A program made the translations under genes and the position numbers. This document shows, one piece after another, positions 17,538 to 27,457 of a DNA stretch of 64,000 nt. The DNA is taken from contig CABVRZ010000015.1 of NCBI GenBank assembly GCA_902500775.1, positions 1 to 64,000 on the forward strand, given 5' to 3'. Under the pieces are notes generated by a model, which was not told the DNA's origin, searched no databases, and saw nothing but the letters and a program-made list of their open reading frames with translations. The stretch's first letter is position 1. Each line of letters begins with the position of its first letter. This DNA comes from an uncultured Nitrospira sp. (GTDB lineage Bacteria; Nitrospirota; Nitrospiria; Nitrospirales; Nitrospiraceae).

Positions 17538-20486
17538 ATGACGACGAAACCGTCCGTACTCGAACCAGCAGTGCTGCGAATCGGACAGCATCTGGCCCAG
17601 TTGTCGGCCGGTCGTACCCCGACCGTGTTCGATAGCCGCTGGTGGTCACAAAGCGTGATCAACTTGGCGATGAAAGATCCTGCATTCAAAGTTCAGCTGT
17701 TCCGGTTCATCGATGTACTCCCGGCCGTTGCCTCAGATCAGGCCGTCGTGCGGCTGGCGGAAGAATACTTTGGAGCGCTCCATGGTCAGGTATTCGGACT
17801 GCAATGGGGGCTCAAGGCATTGGCGGCGACCAAGGTCGGGGCCGCCATCACGGGAAAATCCATCCGCCATCAGATCGAACAGATGGCGAGAACCTTCATC
17901 ACTGGCGGGTCAATAGAAGAAGCCCTCCCCGTCCTGGTCAACTTATGGAAAGATGGCCGGGCTTGGTCGGTGGATTTGCTCGGCGAGGCCACGATCAGTG
18001 ATGCAGAGGCTAACCGGTATCGTGACCGGTGCCTTGAGGCGTTGACACAGCTTGGCCGAACCGTTGGCACCTGGCCATCCTCGTCAATGTTGGAGCGGGA
18101 CCATCTCGGCTCCTTGCCACGGGCGCAACTCTCACTCAAAATTTCCGCATTGACCCCACGGTTGGATGCCATCGATCCGGTCGGCACCTATCGGTCTGTC
18201 GCGGCCAGGCTACACCCGATCGTGGAACATGCGGCAGCACTCGGATGCGGGTTGATCTTCGATATGGAACAGGCAGAGACGAAAACCTTGCTACTCGATA
18301 TGTTCCGGAACCTCTTCGACGAACCTGCGTTTCGGACATTTCCCCACGCCGGCGTGGCACTGCAGGCCTATCATCGAGAAACCGACCAGGACATTCGATC
18401 CCTCATCGCCTGGACAGAACGACGCAATTGTCCGATCACCATTCGATTGGTGAAGGGGGCCTATTGGGATTCGGACACCGTACGCTATCGCCAGGCTGGG
18501 TGGCCAGTCCCGCTGTTCGAGCACAAGGCAGAGACCGATGCGCACTATGAGGCGCTCGTCCCCTTGCTCCTGGATCACTGTGAAGTCATCCGTCCGGCGT
18601 TCGGCACGCACAATCTGCGAACGTTAGCCGTGATCGAAGCGGCATTGGACGCACTCCAGTGCGAGCCAGAGACCGTCGAGTATCAGATGATTCATGGAAT
18701 GGCCGAACCGTTTCAGCATGCCATGGTGACGCACGGTCGACGAGTGCGACTCTATACACCGGTCGGTCGGCTGTTGCCGGGGATGGCCTATTTGGTCCGG
18801 CGCCTGTTGGAAAATACGTCGAACGAGTCTTTTCTACGGAAAGAGTATGTGGAGTCACAGTCGTTGGCGACCCTGCTCGCTCCGCCGGCTGTCTCCGCCT
18901 CCACATTGTCGCCCTCCGAGCAGCACGATTCGTTTCTCAATGAGCCACACAGCGACTTTTCTCGTCAGGAATGCCGCACGGCAATGCAGACCGCGCTTGA
19001 TCAGGTGCGAACCGGGCAGGGGCGGACCCGGCCTCAAACTGTTCGGTGGAAGCGATTGACCGGTTCCGTGATGACGTCGCGCAACCCAGCGCGGCCCGAC
19101 GAAGTGGTGGCCACAGTTCATGCCGCGTCACCGGCCGATGTCGCGGCCGCGGTCGACTCGGCAGTGGCCGCGGGAATGGTGTGGGGACGACAGCCCGCAG
19201 CGGAGCGGATAGCCGTGGTGCAACGAGCAGCTGCGTTGATGCGCCAGCGGCGATATGAACTGGCCGCCTGGGAAATCGTCGAAGTCGGAAAGCCCTGGCG
19301 AGAAGCCGACGCCGACGTGGCCGAGGCCATCGACTTCTTGGAGTTCTACGCTCAGCACATGACGCGTCTCAGTGAACCGCTGCGACTCGGACAGTATCCA
19401 GGAGAATTGAATCAGCGATGGTATCGTCCACGCGGAGTCACCGCAGCGATCGCCCCCTGGAATTTTCCCCTCGCCATTCCAGCAGGTATGGTGAGTGCGG
19501 CCCTGGTGACCGGCAACACCGTGCTGTTCAAACCCTCCGAGCGTGCATCCTCGTTAGGAGCCCTGTTGACAGATCTGTTTCATGAAGCCGGTGTACCAGC
19601 CAATGTATTGCAGTGCCTTCCAGGCGGTCCTGAGATCGGACGGGCATTGTCTGAACGGCCGGAGATCACCACGATTGCCTTCACTGGGTCGAAGGATGTG
19701 GGCCTGGAATTATGGGCCGGCGCGGCAACGATCCAGCCGGGGCAGCAGTTGATCAAACGGGTGATCGCGGAGATGGGGGGCAAGAATGCCGTCATCATCG
19801 ACGACACGGCCGATCTCGACGAAGCCATTGCCGGCGTCGTCACATCGTTTACGGGCTACGCGGGTCAGAAGTGTTCCGCCTGTTCACGCGCCATCGTACT
19901 GGACAGCATCTACGACCAGTTCCTTGCGCGACTGCGTGATGCCGTGATGAGTCTCACGCTGGGTGACCCGTGCGATCCCGGCACGCAAGTCGGTCCTGTC
20001 ATCGACGAACGAGCAAAGCACCGTATCGAGGAATATATCGCGCTGGGGACAGCAACACATCGGGTGGTAGTTCGCCGACCTACGGAGGGACCGGGGTTTT
20101 TCGTGGGCCCGACCGTGTTCGCCGACGTTGGACCGGACGATCGGTTGGCGCAGGAAGAAATCTTTGGTCCGGTGTTGGTGATTATGAAGGCAACGACAAT
20201 GGCAGAGGCGCTTGAGATGGCCAATGCAACACGATATGCCCTGACCGGCGGAATTTACTCACGCAGCCCAGTCAACCTCGCCCTCGCCCGTGAGCAGTTC
20301 GATGTGGGGAACCTCTATGTGAATCGCCCTCTCACCGGAGCACTGGTCTCTCGACAGCCCTTCGGGGGACACCGCCTTTCAGGGGTAGGAGCGAAGGCCG
20401 GTGGAGACGATTACCTGACCCAATTCATGATCACCCGCATCACGAGTGAGAATACCCTCCGCCGGGGATTCGAATCGACTCAGTGA
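17538..20486 (+). CDS. putA: Bifunctional proline dehydrogenase / glutamate-semialdehyde dehydrogenase
   Basis: The protein has about 982 residues. The N-terminal half is a proline dehydrogenase barrel (LVKGAYWDSDTVRYRQAGW, YQMIHGMAEP, RLYTPVGRLLPGMAYLVRRLLENTSNESFLRK). The C-terminal half is an aldehyde dehydrogenase with AIAPWNFPLAIPAGM, IAFTGSKDVG, the Glu in EMGGKNAVIIDD and the catalytic Cys in GYAGQKCSACSRAIV. It oxidises proline to glutamate and passes electrons to the quinone pool. The short form lacks the DNA-binding N-terminus of E. coli PutA. The start ATG 17538 has GGAGG 12 bp upstream. Confidence 0.95.
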   Translation: MTTKPSVLEPAVLRIGQHLAQLSAGRTPTVFDSRWWSQSVINLAMKDPAFKVQLFRFIDVLPAVASDQAVVRLAEEYFGALHGQVFGLQWGLKALAATKVGAAITGKSIRHQIEQMARTFITGGSIEEALPVLVNLWKDGRAWSVDLLGEATISDAEANRYRDRCLEALTQLGRTVGTWPSSSMLERDHLGSLPRAQLSLKISALTPRLDAIDPVGTYRSVAARLHPIVEHAAALGCGLIFDMEQAETKTLLLDMFRNLFDEPAFRTFPHAGVALQAYHRETDQDIRSLIAWTERRNCPITIRLVKGAYWDSDTVRYRQAGWPVPLFEHKAETDAHYEALVPLLLDHCEVIRPAFGTHNLRTLAVIEAALDALQCEPETVEYQMIHGMAEPFQHAMVTHGRRVRLYTPVGRLLPGMAYLVRRLLENTSNESFLRKEYVESQSLATLLAPPAVSASTLSPSEQHDSFLNEPHSDFSRQECRTAMQTALDQVRTGQGRTRPQTVRWKRLTGSVMTSRNPARPDEVVATVHAASPADVAAAVDSAVAAGMVWGRQPAAERIAVVQRAAALMRQRRYELAAWEIVEVGKPWREADADVAEAIDFLEFYAQHMTRLSEPLRLGQYPGELNQRWYRPRGVTAAIAPWNFPLAIPAGMVSAALVTGNTVLFKPSERASSLGALLTDLFHEAGVPANVLQCLPGGPEIGRALSERPEITTIAFTGSKDVGLELWAGAATIQPGQQLIKRVIAEMGGKNAVIIDDTADLDEAIAGVVTSFTGYAGQKCSACSRAIVLDSIYDQFLARLRDAVMSLTLGDPCDPGTQVGPVIDERAKHRIEEYIALGTATHRVVVRRPTEGPGFFVGPTVFADVGPDDRLAQEEIFGPVLVIMKATTMAEALEMANATRYALTGGIYSRSPVNLALAREQFDVGNLYVNRPLTGALVSRQPFGGHRLSGVGAKAGGDDYLTQFMITRITSENTLRRGFESTQ

Positions 20487-21253
20487 GCCTTAGCAGATTT
20501 GATATCGTATTCCTCGAGTTCTTCCGTGATCTCCGTGACCACGCCGCGATCTTCCTTCACAGCGGACAATTCCTGACGCTCAGCATATTTCACAAGACCA
20601 ACTCCTTTGGCAAACCACGCCGTCATGACATCGATGCCTGAGACGGTGTGTGTACTGCCTGACAGGTGAATATGCATGTTCATACGCGCCTCGACTTTAA
20701 CCGCATCCTGAAACGTTCCGCCCGACACCGTGATAGTTTCCCGACCGATCACCTTGCTCCACCCTTGCGTATCTACCGTTTCGTCCGTTCCGTCACGATC
20801 TATGTCACTCCCAAAATCGAGCCCCGTTCGATCGAACTGTTGGAACGACGACGGCACTTTGAGGGGAAACCTGAAAATCTGATAGGGAGTAATCTGTTTC
20901 TCCAGCGGCGTGCCTGGCTCAGATCCGTAATAGACAATCCCGACCACATCCCGCCGATAGAAACTATCCGAGGCTCCATGATTGCCTGGGTTCGTATCAT
21001 GAAAGACCGTCACTGCCACCCCATTGATAGTCTTGGATCCCGAGACTGTGGACACATTCTCAAAAAACTTCCGTTCAATCGTTTGAAGTGGTCCCTCGTT
21101 GATCTGGCCACGATAGGTCCACCGACTGCCGACCGTATCAGGGAAATACTCCTCGGACTTCGAAATGGTGACCGGCTCTTCTGCTCCACACACCCCAGAC
21201 CAAGCCGCTAGACCCAACAGCACACAAGCCCCCACTCTCAATACTGATCGCAT
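20480..21253 (-). CDS. Secreted protein of unknown function
   Basis: The signal peptide MRSVLRVGACVLLGLAAWS with a cleavage site near CGAEE is clear. The mature part begins EYFPDTVGSRWTYRG, a beta-rich motif seen in many exported proteins of unknown role (the phrase is DxxGxxWxY). The rest has a Asp-rich turn DFGSDIDRDGTDET that could bind calcium. Start 21253 has GGAG 5 bp upstream; ATG 21276 is also possible. Its 3' end overlaps putA by 7 bp, convergently. Confidence 0.65.
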   Translation of the reverse strand: MRSVLRVGACVLLGLAAWSGVCGAEEPVTISKSEEYFPDTVGSRWTYRGQINEGPLQTIERKFFENVSTVSGSKTINGVAVTVFHDTNPGNHGASDSFYRRDVVGIVYYGSEPGTPLEKQITPYQIFRFPLKVPSSFQQFDRTGLDFGSDIDRDGTDETVDTQGWSKVIGRETITVSGGTFQDAVKVEARMNMHIHLSGSTHTVSGIDVMTAWFAKGVGLVKYAERQELSAVKEDRGVVTEITEELEEYDIKSAKAH

Positions 21254-21570
21254 AACCACTCCAGGTTTCACCACCATTCCTTCCTCAATAGACAGCGTGT
21301 GACGGTACCACAGGAATCCTGAAAGCAGCAAGTAACCAAACTAACACCAGATCGCTTTCCAATTCGTGCTTATACTGGCCTTCGGCTCCCTCAATTCTGT
21401 ATACGTCGCCCAAGACCAGCTGCACTAATCACTCCTACCTCAGGAGGTATCAGATATGCTTCCCAGGAAAGGCATAAAGAATGGGATCACACGTAAATCG
21501 TTTTCATCAAAATATTGGCAATAGTATCCGACCCCTTTAATAGATGTAGGGCTTCGACCACCAGATGAAA

Positions 21571-21882
21571 GATGGTCGCGATTCGGCGGAACAGATCGAC
21601 TCCGGCCCATGTGAGAGCCAGAATCTCCCCCATCCGCATCTCGGTATTGAAAACGAAGAGAATCACATCCCGTAGTTACGGGCTTACAACCTGAAGAAGC
21701 CGCTGTTCTTCCCCTGCGGTCAACCAGCGGTTCCGCGCATTGTTCTCTCGCTCCATAGATACCCGGCACACGAGATTATCGGTGCACCATTCCCATTCTT
21801 GACGAGTCAGGTTAAATGCCTTCTTCAAGGTTGGAAGTTCTTGGTTGATCGTGCCTGGCCTAGTATGTGGGCATGAGAACAT
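21571..21882 (-). pseudogene. Tyrosine recombinase (integrase) fragment with nonsense mutation
   Basis: The frame reads TINQELPTLKKAFNLTRQEW and VCRVSMERENNARNRWLTAG, typical of the core region of phage or island integrases. A TAA at 21676-21678 interrupts it. The same frame then resumes with LRDVILFVFNTEMRMGEILA and LTWAGVDLFRR, which includes the first catalytic Arg (MRMGE). The stop replaces the Trp usually found before LRE. Both the N-terminal domain and the C-terminal catalytic half (HxxR, Tyr) are missing, so this is a dead remnant. Confidence 0.75.
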
Positions 21883-21930
21883 GGGAACATGTATTGCTCA
21901 TTCAGCATCGTTCACCACAAGGAGGATCTC

Positions 21931-22401
21931 ATGCTCACATCACCTACACGAGCTCTGGTACTGTGCTGCTTGTTCCTTACTGCCACATTGCTGGCTGTTC
22001 CATTAGATGGCGACCAAGCACGAGCTGCGGATGGCCAAGAGAAGGTCAAGGTTCTCTACCACGTCGATGGAAAAGATCCAGACGTGGCAAAATATGCGCT
22101 TGCACTCATCAACAAACATATCGATGCGGAAGGAGGGCCAGATAAGATCGACATCGAGCTCGTCGTGCATGGACCGGCGCTGGAATTATTCGAAAAGGAC
22201 AAAATGGACCCTGAGATGACGAAACGATTCGATCAAATCATGGAGAAGGGAGTGAAAGCCGAGATGTGCCAAGTCTCGATGAAGGCGTTCGGCAAGACAA
22301 TTGAGAATCTGGCAAAAGGGTTTGTCGCCACGCTGCATCCAGTGGCCGTGAAGCGTATCGCCGATCTGCAGAAGGAAGGCTATCTCTATATCAAGCCGTA
22401 A
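21931..22401 (+). CDS. Exported DsrE-family protein
   Basis: ATG 21931 is preceded by a strong AAGGAGG. The product (156 residues) has a signal peptide (ALVLCCLFLTATLLAVPLDG) and a DsrE/DsrF-like alpha/beta domain: KVKVLYHVDGKDPDVAKYAL, IDIELVVHGPALELF and MCQVSMKAFGKT, with a single Cys at the position equivalent to the reactive Cys region. DsrE-like proteins take part in sulfur transfer, but exported versions are of unknown role. The gene is followed after 13 bp by a TlpA-like thioredoxin gene and then by a ccdA remnant, indicating a former periplasmic thiol-redox operon. Confidence 0.8.
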   Translation: MLTSPTRALVLCCLFLTATLLAVPLDGDQARAADGQEKVKVLYHVDGKDPDVAKYALALINKHIDAEGGPDKIDIELVVHGPALELFEKDKMDPEMTKRFDQIMEKGVKAEMCQVSMKAFGKTIENLAKGFVATLHPVAVKRIADLQKEGYLYIKP

Positions 22402-22414
22402 TCGGAGGTCGGTT

Positions 22415-22915
22415 ATGCGTGGGATCGTTGCAACCCTACTCGGGTGCGTCATCATATCTTTCACCCCCTCGGCCCTGCCGGCAACGCCGGCAATCTCAAC
22501 AGCGCCGGCGTTCGAAGTGGTCACTTTCACAGGCGAGTCATACAGTACTGAATCGCTGAAAGGTCGACCAGCCTTGCTTGTGTTCTGGGCTCCCTGGTGC
22601 AAGGTCTGTCAACGAGACTTACCGCTCCTTGGAGCGTTCTATCAGCGTGAAAGGCCGGGGCAACTTCATGTGATCTCGATCGGATTCGCCGACACCCGCA
22701 CAAACATCGCACAGTTTATCAAGGAACGGCCTGGGACGTTTGTTTTTCCCAGCGCCTATGACGAAGATCGTTGGGTCGCTCAGACATTCAAGATCAACGC
22801 GACCCCGACATACGTCTTGTTGGATGCACAGGGGAATATCCTGCTGGTCCATCGTGGAGGTGGCCTGCTTGAGAACGTTCAGTTCCGCGAATTTCTGTCC
22901 ACGTTGAAAGAATGA
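22415..22915 (+). CDS. Exported TlpA/ResA-like thioredoxin
   Basis: The 166-residue protein has a signal peptide (residues 1-24) and a thioredoxin fold with the redox motif WCKVC (Cys62, Cys65) in LLVFWAPWCKVCQRDLPLL, a cis-Pro in INATPTYVLLD and a C-terminal strand. TlpA/ResA-like proteins reduce disulfides in the periplasm, often for cytochrome c assembly. It has its own CGGAGG ribosome-binding site. The CcdA-type reductant donor that should follow is only a fragment (22993-23055), so electrons must come from elsewhere. Confidence 0.87.
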   Translation: MRGIVATLLGCVIISFTPSALPATPAISTAPAFEVVTFTGESYSTESLKGRPALLVFWAPWCKVCQRDLPLLGAFYQRERPGQLHVISIGFADTRTNIAQFIKERPGTFVFPSAYDEDRWVAQTFKINATPTYVLLDAQGNILLVHRGGGLLENVQFREFLSTLKE

Positions 22916-22923
22916 CAACTCCA

Positions 22924-22955
22924 CGGGGGAGAGAGCACTGCTCTTCCCCCTTTTG
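22924..22955 (+). terminator. Rho-independent terminator after the TlpA-like gene
   Basis: GGGGGAGAGAGC pairs with GCTCTTCCCCC around a short loop and is followed by TTTTGTT, 9 bp after the stop codon at 22915. It also separates the gene from the ccdA remnant. Confidence 0.7.
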
Positions 22956-22992
22956 TTGAGATGATAATGCTGGATTCTCTTTCGCCAATTTC

Positions 22993-23055
22993 TCTCATGG
23001 CTGTTTTCTTGCCGGATTGCTCTCCTTCGTCTCACCGTGCGTGTTACCGCTCGTG
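22993..23055 (+). pseudogene. Fragment of a CcdA-type thiol-disulfide transporter gene
   Basis: One frame reads FLAGLLSFVSPCVLPLV, the highly conserved first transmembrane segment of CcdA (with the first catalytic Cys in SPC). The frame has no good start codon upstream, and similarity stops after LPLV, where sequence of unrelated origin begins. Its position behind the TlpA-like gene is typical for a ccdA gene, so this is a truncated one. Confidence 0.6.
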
Positions 23056-23112
23056 TTCATAACCTTCAGGACTTCGGCCAGTTTCACCGGCCGAATACAT
23101 ACCGATTATCAG

Positions 23113-23548
23113 TCAGAATTTGGGGTCAGATCTTGTGTCCTCCTCACGCTCCCGTGCACTCACAATGCGACTGATCGTCGAGTAGTGCACGTTCACCGCT
23201 TGGCCGATGTCTGATAGGCTATAGCCATGCTCCCCGTGCGCCCGGCGAATGACTGTGTTGCGCCGGGCCCAGTCGGTTCGAGCCCGAGGGCCAAACAGTT
23301 GCCGCAAGGTCGGCCGATCTGCAAACCGCTACTGGCGAGGAATTTCCTTTAGGGGACGCTTCTCCCGGAGCCCCGACCTCAGACGTTCAACAAAACGTTC
23401 GCCCGCCCAGCACCACCTGTCCCCGGACCTGATCCCACGGCGACACCTGGCCAATCCCCTCAGCGACAAAGGCCCGATACTTCCGCTGCGCCGCCACGCG
23501 CTGGCGATCAAACTGTGAGAGCACCCAGTCGTTCGACCCACTCGAACC
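23113..23548 (-). pseudogene. REP-associated tyrosine transposase (RayT) remnant
   Basis: Only the C-terminal half can be read, in two frames: DWVLSQFDRQRVAAQRKYRA and GQVSPWDQVRGQVVLGG, then after a frameshift ERFVERLRSGLREKRPLKEI, then a stop, then LRQLFGPRARTD and the end domain YSLSDIGQAVNVHYSTISRI. These are features of the Y1-type transposases that act on REP elements. The N-terminal half with the catalytic HUH and Tyr motifs is absent. Confidence 0.7.
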
Positions 23549-23557
23549 AGAAGTCCT

Positions 23558-24414
23558 TCATGGTGTTGTATTAGAGCTGGCCTTATGAGTATCAAAGAGA
23601 AACAGGACCAACGTAGCTGCGCAGCCGACGGCGAGACGGGCATGGTGTGTAGACAGCCCCTCAAACTCTCCATGCTTCCCGTGTCCTGTGCCGTACAGGC
23701 CTCGAAGTTCGGCAAGGTCGTTGCCAATAGTACCGAGACTTCGCAGCAGACGCTTCAGCACGTCCGCTCCGCGTGTGGATTCATGGACACCTTCTGAAAC
23801 AAGTTTCAATTCTCGAAGGTGCTCTTCGTCAGCGTGGGAATGTCCGGTGTGCCGGAAACGTACTTCCCACGTTCAGCGAGAATCGTCTTGCAACAGGTCT
23901 CAATCAGTTCCTTTGCGCTTCCCATCGCCAAGGCTGGGTCCGAGTCAATGGACCCTTCAATCCGGCGGATCTGTTCAGTAAGATACTTGGCGTCGAAGCG
24001 GGCGGTTGTTTTCTTGAGGTGGCTTAGATCGACCGTTCCCGCCGTCAGGCGAGAGGCAATGGTTTTGCAATCTCTACTCAATGTCGCCCTAGCGTCGTCA
24101 CTGATGGCGTCGTAAGGGTGAGGGTTGTCTTCGACATGCTTTACAAGCGCCTCTATGGTTGTCCCGACAAGATGATCCGATTCGAGTTTCCAAAACTGCC
24201 GAAGTTTCTTCGCGTTGGATGATCCGGTTCCAGTGTATTAATCGCCATGGATGTCTACGGCGAGGTCAGCAAAGAAGGCCTCAAAGGTTGCGTCATTGAA
24301 GGTGGAAACGCAGCCGGTACGCATGCATAGAAGTCTTTCGAGCTTTTGTCGTTCAATGCCGTTTAACGAACTCCTGCGCGATCTGTGGTCTGCTACCAGT
24401 TTAATTGACACCAT
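23558..24414 (-). pseudogene. Abortive-infection family protein, broken by a stop and a frameshift
   Basis: Starting from ATG 24414 the frame runs through RQKLERLLCMRTGCVSTFND and ATFEAFFADLAVDIHGD, meets a TAA near 24239, and continues in the same frame with YTGTGSSNAKKLRQFWKLES and the Abi C-terminal signature SIDSDPALAMGSAKELIETC. After TKSTFE near 23808 the frame shifts and continues as GVHESTRGADVLKRLLRSLG and GLYGTGHGKHGE to a stop at 23558. The total of about 285 codons matches abortive-infection C-terminal-domain proteins. Two lesions make it non-functional unless there are sequencing errors. Confidence 0.65.
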
Positions 24415-24417
24415 TTG

Positions 24418-24532
24418 AACAGGTCGGTGAGCTTCTTCACGCGATCCATCCCATCGTACTCGACCAGCGTGTAATGCCCAAGCGGATCCGTAATCTGCGT
24501 GAGGCAGCCCCGCACGTCATTCCAATAGGATG
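24418..24532 (-). pseudogene. RHS/YD-repeat gene fragment
   Basis: A short frame reads YWNDVRGCLTQITDPLGHYT and LVEYDGMDRVKKLTD. The pattern TDPLGH-(x)n-YDGMxRV is that of one RHS/YD repeat, the shell of polymorphic toxins. Nothing else of such a gene is present; it ends at the Abi remnant's start. Confidence 0.55.
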
Positions 24533-24660
24533 ACATACCGACACGACAGCACTACACACACGCTTGAAGATATTGCAACGCTGGGTCAGCTTGACCAATA
24601 CCGCATCAGACTTTTTCCTCCGCTTGCCTTCGCACAGCGCTCCTCGCATAATTCGTATCC

Positions 24661-25398
24661 ATGCAGCCCCCGATTGGACCAAGACCAGCCGTGCTGATCA
24701 CCGGAGCCTCCGGTGGCATCGGTCGTGCGATTAGCTTGGCCTTTGGAGCGATTGGTTGGTATGTGGGCGTCCACTATGCTCAGAACGAATCGGCAGCGAA
24801 GGCGACGTTAGAACAAGTGGTCAGCGCTGGGGGAGTCGGCGAGATATACCAGGCCGATATTCGAGACGCGTCATCGGTTCAGCGTATGATCGACAGATTT
24901 TCCAGCCAGGTGCCGGGCCCCATGGCCTTGATCTGCAACGCGGGAATCGGGCAACGTCATTTGCTCGTGCGCCATTCAGAAGATCTCTGGGCTGACGTCG
25001 TAGCAACAAATTTGACCGGCACCTTTCATTGTCTCCGTGCCATGGCTCCTCCCATGCTTGCTCGTGGTGGCGGCGCTATGATTGTGATTGGTTCCCACAC
25101 AGGATTCCATGGAGCCACCGGCCAGAGTGCCTATGCCACATCAAAGGCCGGACTCATCGGGCTGATGAAGACTGCGGCGCTTGAATGGGGACCACAGAAT
25201 ATCCGAGTGAATCTCTTGCTACCTGGATGGCAGAAAACCGACTTAACCGAGGGCATCTTTCCGGAAGGAAGCGGATGGCCAGACCACGCCCTGCGGCGAT
25301 CTCCATCTATCGACGAAGTGGCGGGGACTATTGTCCGATTGGCTCAGCTTAAAGACATATCCGGGCAGGTGTGGAATTGCGACAGCCGACATCTGTAA
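24661..25398 (+). CDS. Short-chain dehydrogenase/reductase (FabG-like)
   Basis: The 245-residue Rossmann protein has the cofactor motif TGASGGIG (residues 14-21), NAGIG (around 91) and the catalytic YATSKAG with the preceding Ser in GSHTGFHG (around 140). This is the 3-oxoacyl-ACP reductase type of classical SDR. The next gene 150 bp downstream is bioD, so a part in biotin-precursor (pimeloyl-ACP) fatty-acid chemistry is possible. No ribosome-binding site is evident at ATG 24661. Confidence 0.87.
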   Translation: MQPPIGPRPAVLITGASGGIGRAISLAFGAIGWYVGVHYAQNESAAKATLEQVVSAGGVGEIYQADIRDASSVQRMIDRFSSQVPGPMALICNAGIGQRHLLVRHSEDLWADVVATNLTGTFHCLRAMAPPMLARGGGAMIVIGSHTGFHGATGQSAYATSKAGLIGLMKTAALEWGPQNIRVNLLLPGWQKTDLTEGIFPEGSGWPDHALRRSPSIDEVAGTIVRLAQLKDISGQVWNCDSRHL

Positions 25399-25419
25399 CG
25401 TGAAGCATATCTCGTGAAG

Positions 25420-25526
25420 CGTCGTTCGTTTCGCCGATCGTGCGTTCAAAGTTTCAAGTTATGCAGAAACATGGAACATTACACCTGAAACTGTTGGCCA
25501 ATACGCTTCACACTTCACGAACGACG
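25420..25526. repeat. Intergenic element bounded by a 10-bp inverted repeat
   Basis: CGTCGTTCGT (25420-25429) recurs inverted as ACGAACGACG (25517-25526), each embedded in CGTGAAG/CTTCAC-rich sequence. It fills most of the gap between the SDR gene and bioD and resembles a dispersed intergenic repeat, but only one copy is in this window. Confidence 0.4.
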
Positions 25527-25540
25527 AGCACCAAATATAG

Positions 25541-26890
<1,350 letters not shown>

Positions 26891-26891
<1 letters not shown>

Positions 26892-27457
26892 TACCGTTTG
26901 GCCTGTTCCAGCGCCTTTTGTTTCACGATCCGAAAATGTGTTTCCAGTTCCTGCCGCATAATGATCACAATAATTCGATCCGGCACGAAGGTGTGAGGCT
27001 CAACGACCAGCTCAAAATCGGCCTGCGTCTGATTCCCCTCTCCAGCCCCCTGTAGTTTCCACACTCGGTGATACTGTTTGAAGTCTCCTCCCTTGAGATC
27101 AGTCACGAGCCCGCCATTCGGTAAAGTCCTCGATTCAGTCACGAGCCGACGTTCGCCAGGCATCAAAGAATGTTCAATGCGCAGATCAACTGTGGCCACC
27201 CCCTCTTGTATGATCAACTCCGCCACGTGCATCTGCACTTCAAACAAGTCTGGCCAATGCTGGTAATCGGTCAACAGAGACTGGACAACTGATGGCCTCG
27301 CAGGGAACTGGACCTGCGCCGTCGCGCGAATTCCACCACCCGACAATGCTGTCACCTCTAAACGATCCGCCTCGGCGCCCCCTATACCTGGCACCCCTAC
27401 TACAGCGAGAAGCAGGAGAACCAACTGTGCGGCTGCTTGTCTACCCGACAATGGCAT
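26891..27457 (-). CDS. Exported SRPBCC (START-like) domain protein
   Basis: After a hydrophobic N-terminal segment (AAAQLVLLLLAVVGVPGIGG, a signal peptide) the protein has a START/polyketide-cyclase-like fold: FPARPSVVQSLLTDYQHWPD, the typical beginning where the family has a Val-W-x-x-L-x-D-Y-x-x-W-P pattern. It ends in a long helix DRIIVIIMRQELETHFRIVK. Such domains bind hydrophobic ligands; function is unknown. I chose ATG 27457, which overlaps the upstream DGQHR gene by 17 bp, so the two genes and thiE form one operon. Confidence 0.7.
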
